A stretch of DNA of 22,026 nucleotides from an uncultured Bacteroidota bacterium (GTDB taxonomy: Bacteria; Bacteroidota; Bacteroidia; Chitinophagales; Chitinophagaceae), in contig CAIRSV010000049.1 in assembly GCA_903881265.1 (NCBI GenBank), positions 1-22,026 of the forward strand, given 5' to 3'. A model generated the notes under the pieces. It did not search any database. It was not told the origin of the DNA and was given only the letters and a program-made list of their open reading frames with translations. The position numbers and the translations under genes were made by a program. Shown here piece by piece: positions 1 to 7,360 of the stretch (its first letter is position 1; the number at the start of each line of letters is the position of its first letter).

Positions 1-71
1 ATCGAACAATAAGCGATATCGAGACCATCCATCGAACTTCCGCTCATTGTGCCTATTACATGATATACCAT
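1..71 (-). CDS. anmK: Anhydro-N-acetylmuramic acid kinase, N-terminal 23 codons (cut by left edge)
   Basis: The reverse complement from 71 reads ATG and then an open frame to the window edge, giving MVYHVIGTMSGSSMDGLDIA followed by YCS. The block IGTMSGSSMDGLD matches the N-terminal nucleotide-binding motif of AnmK (usual form IGxMSGTSxDGxD). AnmK phosphorylates 1,6-anhydro-MurNAc to MurNAc-6-phosphate in cytosolic cell-wall recycling. Only the first 23 codons and two bases are present, so the catalytic core cannot be checked. The start at 71 is supported by a TATCTTTG promoter element only a few bases upstream. The gene is divergent from upp. It was identified from the motif alone, but the match is specific. 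Confidence 0.85.
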   Translation of the reverse strand, partial: MVYHVIGTMSGSSMDGLDIAYCS

Positions 72-75
72 CCGG

Positions 76-83
76 CAAAGATA
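76..83 (-). promoter_or_regulatory. Bacteroidota -7 element (TATCTTTG) for anmK
   Basis: On the minus strand the octamer TATCTTTG fits the TAnnTTTG -7 consensus of Bacteroidota sigma factors exactly. It ends four bases before the anmK start codon, so the transcript would have almost no leader. No clear -33 TTG box was found at the usual distance. Confidence 0.5.
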
Positions 84-230
84 GAAAAGAAATAACGAAA
101 GAGCTATCGTAGTTGCACATTCGCCTAACGTACAAACACCAGCAAACGCCGTGCTGCAAATTACCGGCCAATTCAAAAGTAAATATCAATGTTCCTTTTA
201 TTCCTTAGTAAAACGGAGTAATTTTATGCC

Positions 231-884
231 ATGGTACATCATCTTGCAAAAACACACTCGCTAGTGAATCAATGGGTCAATGAACTACGTGATATAAACG
301 TACAAAACGACCGGATGCGATTCCGTCGAAACTTGGAGCGAATAGGCGAAATTATGGCGTATGAAATCAGCAAAACCATGACCTATATCGATAAAGAAAT
401 CGAAACTCCCATGGGCATCTATAGTGCCAAAGAGCTTAGCAGTCAACCTGTATTATCAACCATACTCCGAGCGGGCATTCCGTTGTATCAAGGTTTATTA
501 AATTATTTCGACAAAGCCGATAGTTCATTTGTTGCAGCATATCGTAAACATAACGCCACGGATGAAAGCTTTGTGATTAGTCAAGAATATGTCACCTGTC
601 CTAATCTCGAAGGACGCACACTCATTGTGGCCGATCCGATGCTAGCTACCGGCGCTTCGCTAATCAAGGCGCTAGAAGAGTTATATGAGTATGGCAAGCC
701 TATTCATGTGCATGTGGTAGTAGTGATTGCTTGCACCGAAGGCCTCAATGCCTTGCGCAATCGTTTCCCAGATTTTACTATTTGGGCTGCTGATATTGAT
801 GATCAACTTACTGCAAAAGGCTATATCGTTCCGGGTCTTGGCGATGCAGGTGATTTGTCATTTGGAAGTAAATTACAATTCTGA
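231..884 (+). CDS. upp: Uracil phosphoribosyltransferase
   Basis: This cytosolic pyrimidine-salvage enzyme converts uracil and PRPP to UMP and pyrophosphate. The 217-residue length is normal for the family. The PRPP-binding loop is at about residues 131-144 (LIVADPMLATGAS), and the uracil-binding C-terminal segment GYIVPGLGDAGDL is at 197-209. The N-terminal part, with RMRFRRNLERIGEIMAYEIS, is typical of the family. ATG 231 is the first in-frame start after a stop at 219-221. A GGAG at 215-218 lies 12 bases upstream, which is long, and it is better placed for an out-of-frame ATG at 226 that opens a 12-codon ORF. The gene is monocistronic, divergent from anmK and convergent with nadE, with an 80-base gap to nadE that shows no convincing terminator. 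Confidence 0.95.
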   Translation: MVHHLAKTHSLVNQWVNELRDINVQNDRMRFRRNLERIGEIMAYEISKTMTYIDKEIETPMGIYSAKELSSQPVLSTILRAGIPLYQGLLNYFDKADSSFVAAYRKHNATDESFVISQEYVTCPNLEGRTLIVADPMLATGASLIKALEELYEYGKPIHVHVVVVIACTEGLNALRNRFPDFTIWAADIDDQLTAKGYIVPGLGDAGDLSFGSKLQF

Positions 885-964
885 TTTTTACATCAAAGAA
901 TACGCAATAGCCACGGCATTCCTTTTTATTTTAATTGACAAGACGCAGATCATTCTTACAACTA

Positions 965-2647
965 TCAAGAAAGATAATTCGCTACAATTGGCACTCGACG
1001 ACCTACACCGAAGGCTTTTGGAGATACCCGTATAATCGGACAAAACTGATTTCGTTTATACTCGCTGATGTTCACCAATCGCAAGGTGCGTTCCACCATT
1101 TCTTTTTCAAATCCCATGGCAATGATTTCCTTGCTCCCGTGATGTCTTTCGATGTATTGATAAAGAATGGCATCGAGCAATGAATAATCGGGCAATGAAT
1201 CACTGTCTTTCTGATTAGGCCGCAGTTCGGCTGAAGGCGCCTTATCAATGATATGTTGTGGAATAATTTCACCATTTCGGTTGATATGATTGGCGAGTGC
1301 ATACACCTGCATCTTGTACACATCGCCCAATACTGAAATGCCTCCCGCCATATCGCCATACAGCGTTCCATAACCGGTAGCACATTCACTTTTATTAGTT
1401 GTATTCAGAAGAATATAACCAAATTTATTCGCCACCGCCATCAATAAATTTCCTCTTGTGCGTGCCTGAATATTCTCTTCTGCTAGATTAAAAGGAAGAT
1501 CTTTATAGATAGGTTTCAGTTGATCCATAAAGGCATCAAATACCGGTTGAATGGCAATAAGATCATAGGGATTTCCTAATTTTTTTGACAAGGCTACGGC
1601 ATCATCAACCGAATGACCGGTTGAATATTGTGATGGCAATAATAGTGCGTGCACATTCTCATTACCTAAGGCTTCACACGCAATAGCCAACGTGACTGCC
1701 GAATCGATACCACCGCTGCTTCCAAGAATAGCATGTTTAAATCCCATCTTTGAAAAATAATCCTTCACGCCCAGTACGATCGCATCATAGATGCGATCGG
1801 TATGCAAATGCTGATCATACACACTAGGATTCCATTTGACCGATGAAATTTCTTTTGACGTGGCGATGCTCATTTCTTCAAAGCTTCCATTATCCAAAAA
1901 ATTGACGGTCAACATATCTTCTTCGAAATACTTACCTTCTTTTAAAAGGTTGGCATCCTTATCAAACACTAAGGAGCCTCCATCAAAAATAATTTCAGTT
2001 TGCGAACCAACGGTATTGCAATAAATCAGTGGAATTTTATACTTCGCAACATTCGCTTGTATGATTGCTTTGCGTTCTTCAATACGCGTATAATCAAACG
2101 GCGATGCGCTTAGGTTAATCATCACATCGGGTTGTTCTTTAATCAGTGCATCCATCGGACAAATACGATAAAGCGGATTATCGCCCAGGTTCCAAATGTC
2201 TTCACAAATGGTAACAGCCAACTTTTTACCGTTGAACATCATCGTATGCCACGCATAGGCAGGTTCAAAATATCGGTATTCATCAAACACATCATAGGTT
2301 GGCAATAGCGACTTATGCACGACATCAACAATCGTATTATTATAAAGTAAATAGGCACTATTAAACAAGTTCTTCCCTTCCTTTTTTTCATTGACTGAAG
2401 GGGTTCCTATTAATACCCCTATACCTTGTGTGTGTGAACGAATCATGTCAATCGACTCGTTGCATTTTTCTATGAAATTAGTAAAGTCTAACAAATCAAG
2501 TGGAGGATAGCCGCAGATACATAATTCTGAAAACACCATCAGATCGGCATGTTGCTTCTTTCCTTCTTCGATCGCTGCGATAATTTTCTGTGTATTCGAT
2601 TCGAAATTTCCGATATGATAATTTTGCTGCGCCAGTATAATTTTCAT
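965..2647 (-). CDS. nadE: Glutamine-dependent NAD+ synthetase
   Basis: The enzyme catalyses the last step of NAD biosynthesis: ATP-dependent amidation of nicotinic acid adenine dinucleotide, using ammonia released from glutamine. Residues 1 to about 270 are a nitrilase-type glutaminase domain with the triad visible as E41 (SELCICGYPP), K112 (HKSLLPTYDVFDEYRYF) and C148 (VTICEDIW). Residues from about 280 to 560 are the synthetase domain, with the ATP pyrophosphatase loop LGSSGGIDSAV at 308-318. The 560-residue length is usual for the two-domain form. The start at 2647 has an exact TACTTTTG promoter element just upstream. The gene is divergent from gldB; nadE beside gldB is a common arrangement in Bacteroidota. 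Confidence 0.96.
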   Translation of the reverse strand: MKIILAQQNYHIGNFESNTQKIIAAIEEGKKQHADLMVFSELCICGYPPLDLLDFTNFIEKCNESIDMIRSHTQGIGVLIGTPSVNEKKEGKNLFNSAYLLYNNTIVDVVHKSLLPTYDVFDEYRYFEPAYAWHTMMFNGKKLAVTICEDIWNLGDNPLYRICPMDALIKEQPDVMINLSASPFDYTRIEERKAIIQANVAKYKIPLIYCNTVGSQTEIIFDGGSLVFDKDANLLKEGKYFEEDMLTVNFLDNGSFEEMSIATSKEISSVKWNPSVYDQHLHTDRIYDAIVLGVKDYFSKMGFKHAILGSSGGIDSAVTLAIACEALGNENVHALLLPSQYSTGHSVDDAVALSKKLGNPYDLIAIQPVFDAFMDQLKPIYKDLPFNLAEENIQARTRGNLLMAVANKFGYILLNTTNKSECATGYGTLYGDMAGGISVLGDVYKMQVYALANHINRNGEIIPQHIIDKAPSAELRPNQKDSDSLPDYSLLDAILYQYIERHHGSKEIIAMGFEKEMVERTLRLVNISEYKRNQFCPIIRVSPKAFGVGRRVPIVANYLS

Positions 2648-2651
2648 GTTT

Positions 2652-2659
2652 CAAAAGTA
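2652..2659 (-). promoter_or_regulatory. Bacteroidota -7 element (TACTTTTG) for nadE
   Basis: TACTTTTG on the minus strand matches TAnnTTTG exactly and ends four bases before the nadE ATG, which implies a nearly leaderless mRNA. A convincing -33 TTG at 19-21 bases upstream was not seen. Confidence 0.45.
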
Positions 2660-2811
2660 CACTTTGTTCAATAGAATAAAAAACCACGCCTTTGCTGAAT
2701 TTAAACTCAACGAAGAACAAGACAAGACCTTTGCAAGAACTAGTTTTTGATATTTTTTAGTTTAGTTAACGATTAATGACTCATTTTTGCATTGCCGTAA
2801 AACAAGACAAT

Positions 2812-3861
2812 ATGAACGCACCGCACGCCCTCAATAAACCTCTCCAAATAGCATTTTTTTGTCTTGCCATGTTAAGCTTGTTCAGTGCCTGCAATACCAG
2901 CAAAAGCAAGAAGAATATCGATGTATCGAAGGTGGAGGTCAAGATACATTCGATTCGTTTCGATCAGGAATTGTACGCCTGTGATACCAATCAAATGGAC
3001 GCTTCGGTGAATGCATTAGGCAATAAATATCCCGAATTTTCAAATGTCTATTACAGAGAAATAACAGGCTTTGCGCGCAACAACGACAATGAAGCCTTTC
3101 TAAATTCTGTCAAACATTTTCTCACCTACAAAGATTATAGAGGCTTGTATGATACCGTGCAGAAACGATTTCCTGATGTGAAACAAATCGATGCCGAACT
3201 CAGTAATTTATTCAAGCATGTGACGTATTATTTCCCGAACGAAAAAGTGGGTGATGTCTATTACTTTATTTCGGGCCTCAATAACTGGAGCGCTGTAACG
3301 GTTGATACAGCGTTAGGGATAGGTCTTGATATGTATCTAGGTGTAAGTTACCCGTTTTACGCATCGGTGCAGTTGCCGGCTTATGAAATTGAACATTGTA
3401 AGCCTGAGTTCATTCCTGTGAATGCAAGCAAGGTCATTTATGAGAATATGTTTCCGTTTGAACCCGATGGAAAAAACCTTCTCGACCTGATGATCATGAA
3501 GGGCAAACAACTCTTGTTTATGGAATATACCTTACCTAACAGCAAGGATGAATTGCTAATGGGTTATACCGATAAACAACTCACGTGGTGCAAGCAGAAT
3601 GAAGCAATGATTTGGAATTATTTTTCGATTCAGAAATTATTGTATTCGACCAACTGGCAAGATGTGATGCGTTATGTCAATGATGGCCCTTCATCAACCG
3701 GCATGCCCCCTGAATCACCTGGCAATATCGGTTCATGGATAGGTTGGCAAATCATACATACCTATATGGAAAAACATCCTGAGAAATCGATGGTGGATAT
3801 CTTGAACGACCCATCCGATTCGCAAACGATATTGAGGGAATCGGGATACAGGCCGAAATAA
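2812..3861 (+). CDS. gldB: Gliding motility lipoprotein GldB-like
   Basis: This is a predicted envelope lipoprotein of the GldB family, which in gliding Bacteroidota is required for gliding; related proteins also occur in non-gliders. The start chosen is ATG 2812 rather than ATG 2776, because 2812 puts a lipoprotein signal peptide at the N-terminus: hydrophobic run QIAFFCLAMLSLFSAC, with the lipobox Cys near residue 27, followed by a Lys-rich stretch. Family features include FDQELYACDT early in the mature protein and, near the C-terminus, VNDGPSSTGMPPESPGNIG followed by WIGWQII. Length from 2812 is 349 residues, in the family range. Divergent from nadE. The usual downstream partner gldC is absent: the next gene is convergent and 137 bases away. 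The molecular activity of GldB is unknown. Confidence 0.88.
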   Translation: MNAPHALNKPLQIAFFCLAMLSLFSACNTSKSKKNIDVSKVEVKIHSIRFDQELYACDTNQMDASVNALGNKYPEFSNVYYREITGFARNNDNEAFLNSVKHFLTYKDYRGLYDTVQKRFPDVKQIDAELSNLFKHVTYYFPNEKVGDVYYFISGLNNWSAVTVDTALGIGLDMYLGVSYPFYASVQLPAYEIEHCKPEFIPVNASKVIYENMFPFEPDGKNLLDLMIMKGKQLLFMEYTLPNSKDELLMGYTDKQLTWCKQNEAMIWNYFSIQKLLYSTNWQDVMRYVNDGPSSTGMPPESPGNIGSWIGWQIIHTYMEKHPEKSMVDILNDPSDSQTILRESGYRPK

Positions 3862-3998
3862 ATGGTGTTCGATATCCGATGCCCAAAATGCATACAGTAG
3901 ATTTCAGTTGTTGGCAATGACTTTAACGCGTAACCAAAAAATGGCAATTCCCTCTTGCGCCTAATAGCCGATAACACCGGCAAAGATCATTCCATTCT

Positions 3999-4631
3999 TT
4001 ACGTTAATTTTTCAGGCCATTGATTCGTGTTTGCATACGTTAATCGATTGATTAGACGGGTTTCATAATAAGCATCTAAGCCCGCACAGGCTAATGCGTC
4101 GACGTGATCCAAGCCCACAAATCCATCCGATGAAATCATGGCGTCATCCATTTCAATATGCTGAATGCTGCCTATTATCAAGATAGTATTATTGATGGCA
4201 ATGTCTACTTTTTGTTCAAGCTTCATTGCTACTTTCACAGGTGCTTCAGCAACAAAGGGCGCATCAATATCGACGTGATTATATTCAGTGAATCCGCACG
4301 CATCAAATTCAGAAACACCCTTGTCATATTTGGCTGACGTCTGATGTGCTTTTTCATAATCGGCAGTCACAACATAATTGATCGTATATTGATTTGTTTC
4401 TAGAATATTGGTCAGGGTATCACGTTGAACAGTATCGGGTCGGCATATAAAACCCCATAGTGGCGGGTTAGCCCCAAGATGAATCAGCGAGTTGAAAATA
4501 GCCAGGTTACTAACGCCGGCTTTCGATCGTGTGCCGATTAGCATAGCCTGTCTGACACCCGCTAAGGAATTTATCAAGCGTGCTCTGTACCGGCTTTCGT
4601 ATCGGCCTAATGTGTCTTTGTCGATAATCAT
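3999..4631 (-). CDS. Flavin reductase-like protein (FMN-binding split barrel)
   Basis: At 210 residues, this resembles the DIM6/NTAB flavin-reductase-like family of FMN-binding split-barrel proteins. Supporting features are the early segment AMLIGTRSKAGVSNLAIFNS with LIHLGANPPLWGF and RPDTVQRDTLTNI, the typical order of FMN-contact segments, and the later SAKYDKGVSEFDACGF. Members reduce flavins with NAD(P)H or act as flavin carriers or oxidoreductases; the substrate here is unknown. It is the last gene of a four-gene operon, starting one base after the stop of the photolyase-like gene. That coupling suggests it could supply or keep reduced a flavin for the FAD protein, which is inference. 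Confidence 0.8.
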   Translation of the reverse strand: MIIDKDTLGRYESRYRARLINSLAGVRQAMLIGTRSKAGVSNLAIFNSLIHLGANPPLWGFICRPDTVQRDTLTNILETNQYTINYVVTADYEKAHQTSAKYDKGVSEFDACGFTEYNHVDIDAPFVAEAPVKVAMKLEQKVDIAINNTILIIGSIQHIEMDDAMISSDGFVGLDHVDALACAGLDAYYETRLINRLTYANTNQWPEKLT

Positions 4632-4632
4632 A

Positions 4633-5736
4633 TTATGAATATTGTAGCATTAATGGTGTTTGTATTTTTTTCCAGTAAGAAAAAAAAGAAGGATAGTAAC
4701 CACACACAGATTCTATCATCCAATCCCTAGAATCCTTGATGCCTCTATAGTGCGTGTTAAGCGGATGCTCTTTATAGTAGAACGTGTTTACATCATACTG
4801 CGCACAAAATGTGTCAAATGAACCAACATACACTTGGAGTTCAGGTATGTTTTTACCCAATGCCAACATAAAATCAATGCATCGATTGCTGACCGGATAG
4901 TCCGAAAAAAAATCAGGCTCGAGCAATAAAATCCGGTTGCCTATTTTGTCCATATGCCATAGCGGATCGAGGTTGTAATAGTTGTAGACAAAGGTGGGTA
5001 AAGACTTATTAATTTGCATCGTATCGCCTTTTGGTAGATTTGTTTCAAGCTGCACTGTTTGTGCTGCGAGCAGATGAATAGGCACTTCCATTTTTGTCAA
5101 ATTTTCATACGACGTATCCAAAAAAGTGCCCGACTGATTAGTGTAGATATACTTGTTTATGTTTTCCTGATTGGCAATATATTTTTTACTGCTATTCGCA
5201 CCAGCAACCCATTGCCAGCTACAAGCATTGCTAGCCCAATCACCATCCAATAAATGATAATACATCCATTGGGCAGGATGTAACCAATGCGCTTGAGCGA
5301 TATTGCACACCACCGAAGCGGTATACATGCGGCAATGATTATGCATATAGCCGCTGCTGTATAATTGCTGAATGGCCTGATCAATGGCTACAATACCAGT
5401 ATTAGCCTGCACAATAGCCATAGGTAGTTGCGTATGTAAAACGGGTTGTTGTGGCCACTTGATATCAACGTGTATATCCTTTACCTGCCACACCCGTTGA
5501 AAATAATCGCGCCAACAAAGTTCTTTTACAAAAGATTCTATTTGAGAAAGCTCATAACCCTTCGCCAATACTTGTTGAAGCACTTGTTGGGTGCTGATAA
5601 CGCCTCTCGATATGTAGGGAGATAAACAAGTGACAGCGCCATCAATAAAGTTCCTGGTTTGACCATAGGCCATCGGATTTATTTGATCTACCTTTTCAAG
5701 TAACGCATCATACGATGTCTCAAAGCACCTATCCAT
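4633..5736 (-). CDS. Photolyase/cryptochrome-like FAD-binding protein with a C-terminal alpha/beta-like domain
   Basis: Residues about 30-215 match the FAD-binding domain of DNA photolyases: CLSPYISRGVIS (37-48), FVKELCWRDYF (69-79), the GYMHNHCRMYTAS block (129-141) and LLDGDWASNACSWQWVAGA (162-180), which contain the FAD-contact region. The usual N-terminal antenna (alpha/beta) domain is missing. Instead residues about 265-367 form a separate segment with an alternating strand/helix look (RILLLEPDFF, then ALGKNIPELQVYVGSF, then YYKEHPLNTHYRGIKDSRDW). At 367 residues it is shorter than the usual 430-500. Expected role: light-dependent DNA repair or photosensing, but the altered architecture means repair activity cannot be assumed. 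The start overlaps the DUF2805 stop by one base (TAATG), indicating translational coupling. Confidence 0.8.
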   Translation of the reverse strand: MDRCFETSYDALLEKVDQINPMAYGQTRNFIDGAVTCLSPYISRGVISTQQVLQQVLAKGYELSQIESFVKELCWRDYFQRVWQVKDIHVDIKWPQQPVLHTQLPMAIVQANTGIVAIDQAIQQLYSSGYMHNHCRMYTASVVCNIAQAHWLHPAQWMYYHLLDGDWASNACSWQWVAGANSSKKYIANQENINKYIYTNQSGTFLDTSYENLTKMEVPIHLLAAQTVQLETNLPKGDTMQINKSLPTFVYNYYNLDPLWHMDKIGNRILLLEPDFFSDYPVSNRCIDFMLALGKNIPELQVYVGSFDTFCAQYDVNTFYYKEHPLNTHYRGIKDSRDWMIESVCGYYPSFFSYWKKIQTPLMLQYS

Positions 5737-6005
5737 TATCGCTTACTTATTTTGTTCATTGAAATCGTTTTCTGACGACTGCATTTAAAACGAAGGATAT
5801 CAGCATTTCGTTTCTGCACATGCTTTTGGCTCACACCACTATGGACACGCTTGCGCCATAAATTAAAACTGCTTCGCTTTAACTCTTTCCGCATCAATGC
5901 AATGACATCGGTTTCAGCATAACCAAATTGTGCTTTTATTGCCTCGAACGGCGTTCGGTCTTCCCACGCCATTTCAATGATTCTATCTAGTTCTTGTTGT
6001 TCCAT
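5736..6005 (-). CDS. DUF2805 / TIGR03643 family small protein
   Basis: This 89-residue basic protein of unknown function belongs to DUF2805 (TIGR03643). The family core is clear: RIIEMAWEDRTPFEAI at about residues 8-23, then ALMRKELKRSSFNLWRKRV at about 36-54. The predicted helices with a Lys/Arg-rich second half would fit nucleic-acid binding, but no activity is established. The C-terminal tail, about 30 residues after the core, is Lys/Arg/Ser-rich and likely disordered. It sits between DUF2071 (10-base gap) and the photolyase-like gene (1-base overlap). From general knowledge, this family is often found beside photolyase-like genes in Bacteroidota and marine bacteria. Confidence 0.85.
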   Translation of the reverse strand: MEQQELDRIIEMAWEDRTPFEAIKAQFGYAETDVIALMRKELKRSSFNLWRKRVHSGVSQKHVQKRNADILRFKCSRQKTISMNKISKR

Positions 6006-6015
6006 GTATAAGTAC

Positions 6016-6732
6016 TTAGAATAAAGTTCGTTTCCAATTCACCGTCACAGGCGACCCAGCGGCTACCATCACAGATGTCGGTTGCTGATTAGACAAGAAC
6101 GCGAAGTCGTGCCCATACATCGAGCTAAAATCGCAATCAACTGCATAATCCAATACCTTATTCACCTGCCAAGTAGGATGATTCACGCAGTATTCTTGCG
6201 AGCAACGTTCATTTATTTTTGTATACCCATAGTAATGTTCAAAAATAAATTCCTCTATGGATCCAGCGTCCATCACCTCCTTTTCAAGAACCGTATGTGC
6301 AGCAAGCCGATTCCATTTTCCATTCATTCGCCAGTCATAGGCTATATGTTGTGAACGCTCTGTGCGACTCATTCTATTCGTTGTGGGAATCGCAATGTAA
6401 TGCTCGTGATACAATTTGTTGGCCACCCAGGCTACCAATTTATAGGGAACCGTTTCATTGATAAACACCACACCTCTTTTTATAGTATCGCCCTCTGTTC
6501 GTTTGACATAGAAACGCAGATTAACTTCTTCGAACGTGCCTAAAAAGGGTATGGGCACACCAAAGAGGCTAGTGCGTTTAAACATAAAGCCTACCAAACT
6601 CACAAACATTTCATTCTTGTAAAAATCGAACTCAACACCCTGTGGAAGATAGGGTTTCAAAATTTCAGGGTTGATGGCATAATTGGCCATAATAAGGTTT
6701 TCCCAGCGCGCTGATAAAAATGTGTTGATCAT
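6016..6732 (-). CDS. DUF2071 family protein (YqjF-like)
   Basis: This 238-residue protein of the DUF2071 family is of unknown function. Supporting segments are the N-terminal WENLIMANYAINPEILKPYL followed by PQGVEFDFY, then EMFVSLVGFMF, and VNLRFYVKR (FEEVNLRFYV), the conserved family core. No signal peptide or membrane segment is seen, so it is probably cytosolic. ATG 6732 was chosen because the family usually has 10-20 residues before MANY. It is the first gene of the photolyase-like operon. The 147 bases upstream show no exact TAnnTTTG element, so its promoter is not identified. It could be a binding protein for a small hydrophobic ligand, but nothing in the sequence demonstrates this. Confidence 0.82.
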   Translation of the reverse strand: MINTFLSARWENLIMANYAINPEILKPYLPQGVEFDFYKNEMFVSLVGFMFKRTSLFGVPIPFLGTFEEVNLRFYVKRTEGDTIKRGVVFINETVPYKLVAWVANKLYHEHYIAIPTTNRMSRTERSQHIAYDWRMNGKWNRLAAHTVLEKEVMDAGSIEEFIFEHYYGYTKINERCSQEYCVNHPTWQVNKVLDYAVDCDFSSMYGHDFAFLSNQQPTSVMVAAGSPVTVNWKRTLF

Positions 6733-6844
6733 CTAGTATTATTACATGTGACGCTACCCGTCATTCATCGATAAGAAAACATTCAACGATTCATCATGAT
6801 AGATATTGTATCATGGCAACTTCGAAATTTTACTTAGTACGAGA

Positions 6845-6858
6845 CACTACTTTTAGTG
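6845..6858. other. Small inverted repeat downstream of the tiny membrane-protein pair
   Basis: CACTA, a four-base loop and TAGTG form a perfect 5-bp stem about 20 bases beyond the stop of the 30-residue ORF. No T-tract follows on the minus strand, so a terminator role is only a possibility. Confidence 0.2.
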
Positions 6859-6879
6859 GTTAAGAACCTATCTATTCTT

Positions 6880-6972
6880 TTAATCTCGTTCACCTCCTGC
6901 AATTGCAAGTGCAAATCCAACCCCAAAGAGTAACGTAATGAGTCCTGCAAAATATGGTATTAAATCAGTCAT
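6880..6972 (-). CDS. Putative 30-residue membrane microprotein
   Basis: An ATG at 6972 opens a 30-codon frame ending TAA at 6880-6882. The product starts MTDLIPYFAGLI, continues TLLFGVGFALAIAGG and ends ERD. It is a single hydrophobic helix of about 20 residues rich in Gly, Leu and Phe, with an acidic N-terminal flank and a short charged tail, as expected for a one-pass membrane peptide. Its ATG lies inside the last codons of the upstream membrane ORF (8-base overlap, 6965-6972), an arrangement typical of translational coupling. No family is recognised. Its short length means chance cannot be excluded, but the clean hydrophobic composition and the overlap both argue that it is a gene. Confidence 0.5.
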   Translation of the reverse strand: MTDLIPYFAGLITLLFGVGFALAIAGGERD

Positions 6973-7150
6973 TTTTTTTGTTATTAATTAGTTTGAGATA
7001 AATTCCGAATGCTAGTATTGAAGGTACCCAAATACCAATAAAGGTGCCATCGGACTTTTCGCCCTGAAAATAGAGCACTTCAGAAAATATCAATGATAAG
7101 AGAGCAGCAATAAATAAAAGCTTGTCTGCGGTGGTAAATTTTTTAAACAT
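6965..7150 (-). CDS. Small two-helix membrane protein, hypothetical
   Basis: This is 61 residues from ATG 7150 (the frame extends to a TTG at 7192, judged less likely). It begins MFKKFTTADKLLFIAALLSL and ends NNKKND. Two hydrophobic segments are visible, LLFIAALLSLIFSEVLYF (about 11-28) and IWVPSILAFGIYLKLI (about 40-55), separated by a short charged loop with QGEKSDG; the Lys-rich ends suggest both termini are cytosolic. No function can be assigned. It overlaps the 30-residue ORF by 8 bases, and the two are likely co-transcribed. A near-consensus TATTTTG lies on the minus strand upstream of the ATG. Confidence 0.6.
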   Translation of the reverse strand: MFKKFTTADKLLFIAALLSLIFSEVLYFQGEKSDGTFIGIWVPSILAFGIYLKLINNKKND

Positions 7151-7360
7151 GTTTCGAATATAATTTACCCACAAAATACGGCTTAAATTCAATCCCCTTA
7201 ATTAAACTTAACATACACTATAAAGAATCACTATTTGTTGGCGCATTAAAGGTGAGAACAATCTGTGTGTATGCATTTCTTGTTTGATACACAAAACGAT
7301 ATCTGCAAATTTTCATACTACTTCTACATCATCTACTACACTCGTTTTCTAATACCCACA

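Noticed and set aside
885..964. Terminator between upp and nadE
   Set aside because: A GCC/GGC repeat before a T-rich stretch has only a two-base loop and cannot form a stable hairpin.
3762..3983. A 73-codon minus-strand frame at the gldB 3' end
   Set aside because: It mostly overlaps the end of gldB, has no family pattern, and is a shadow frame.
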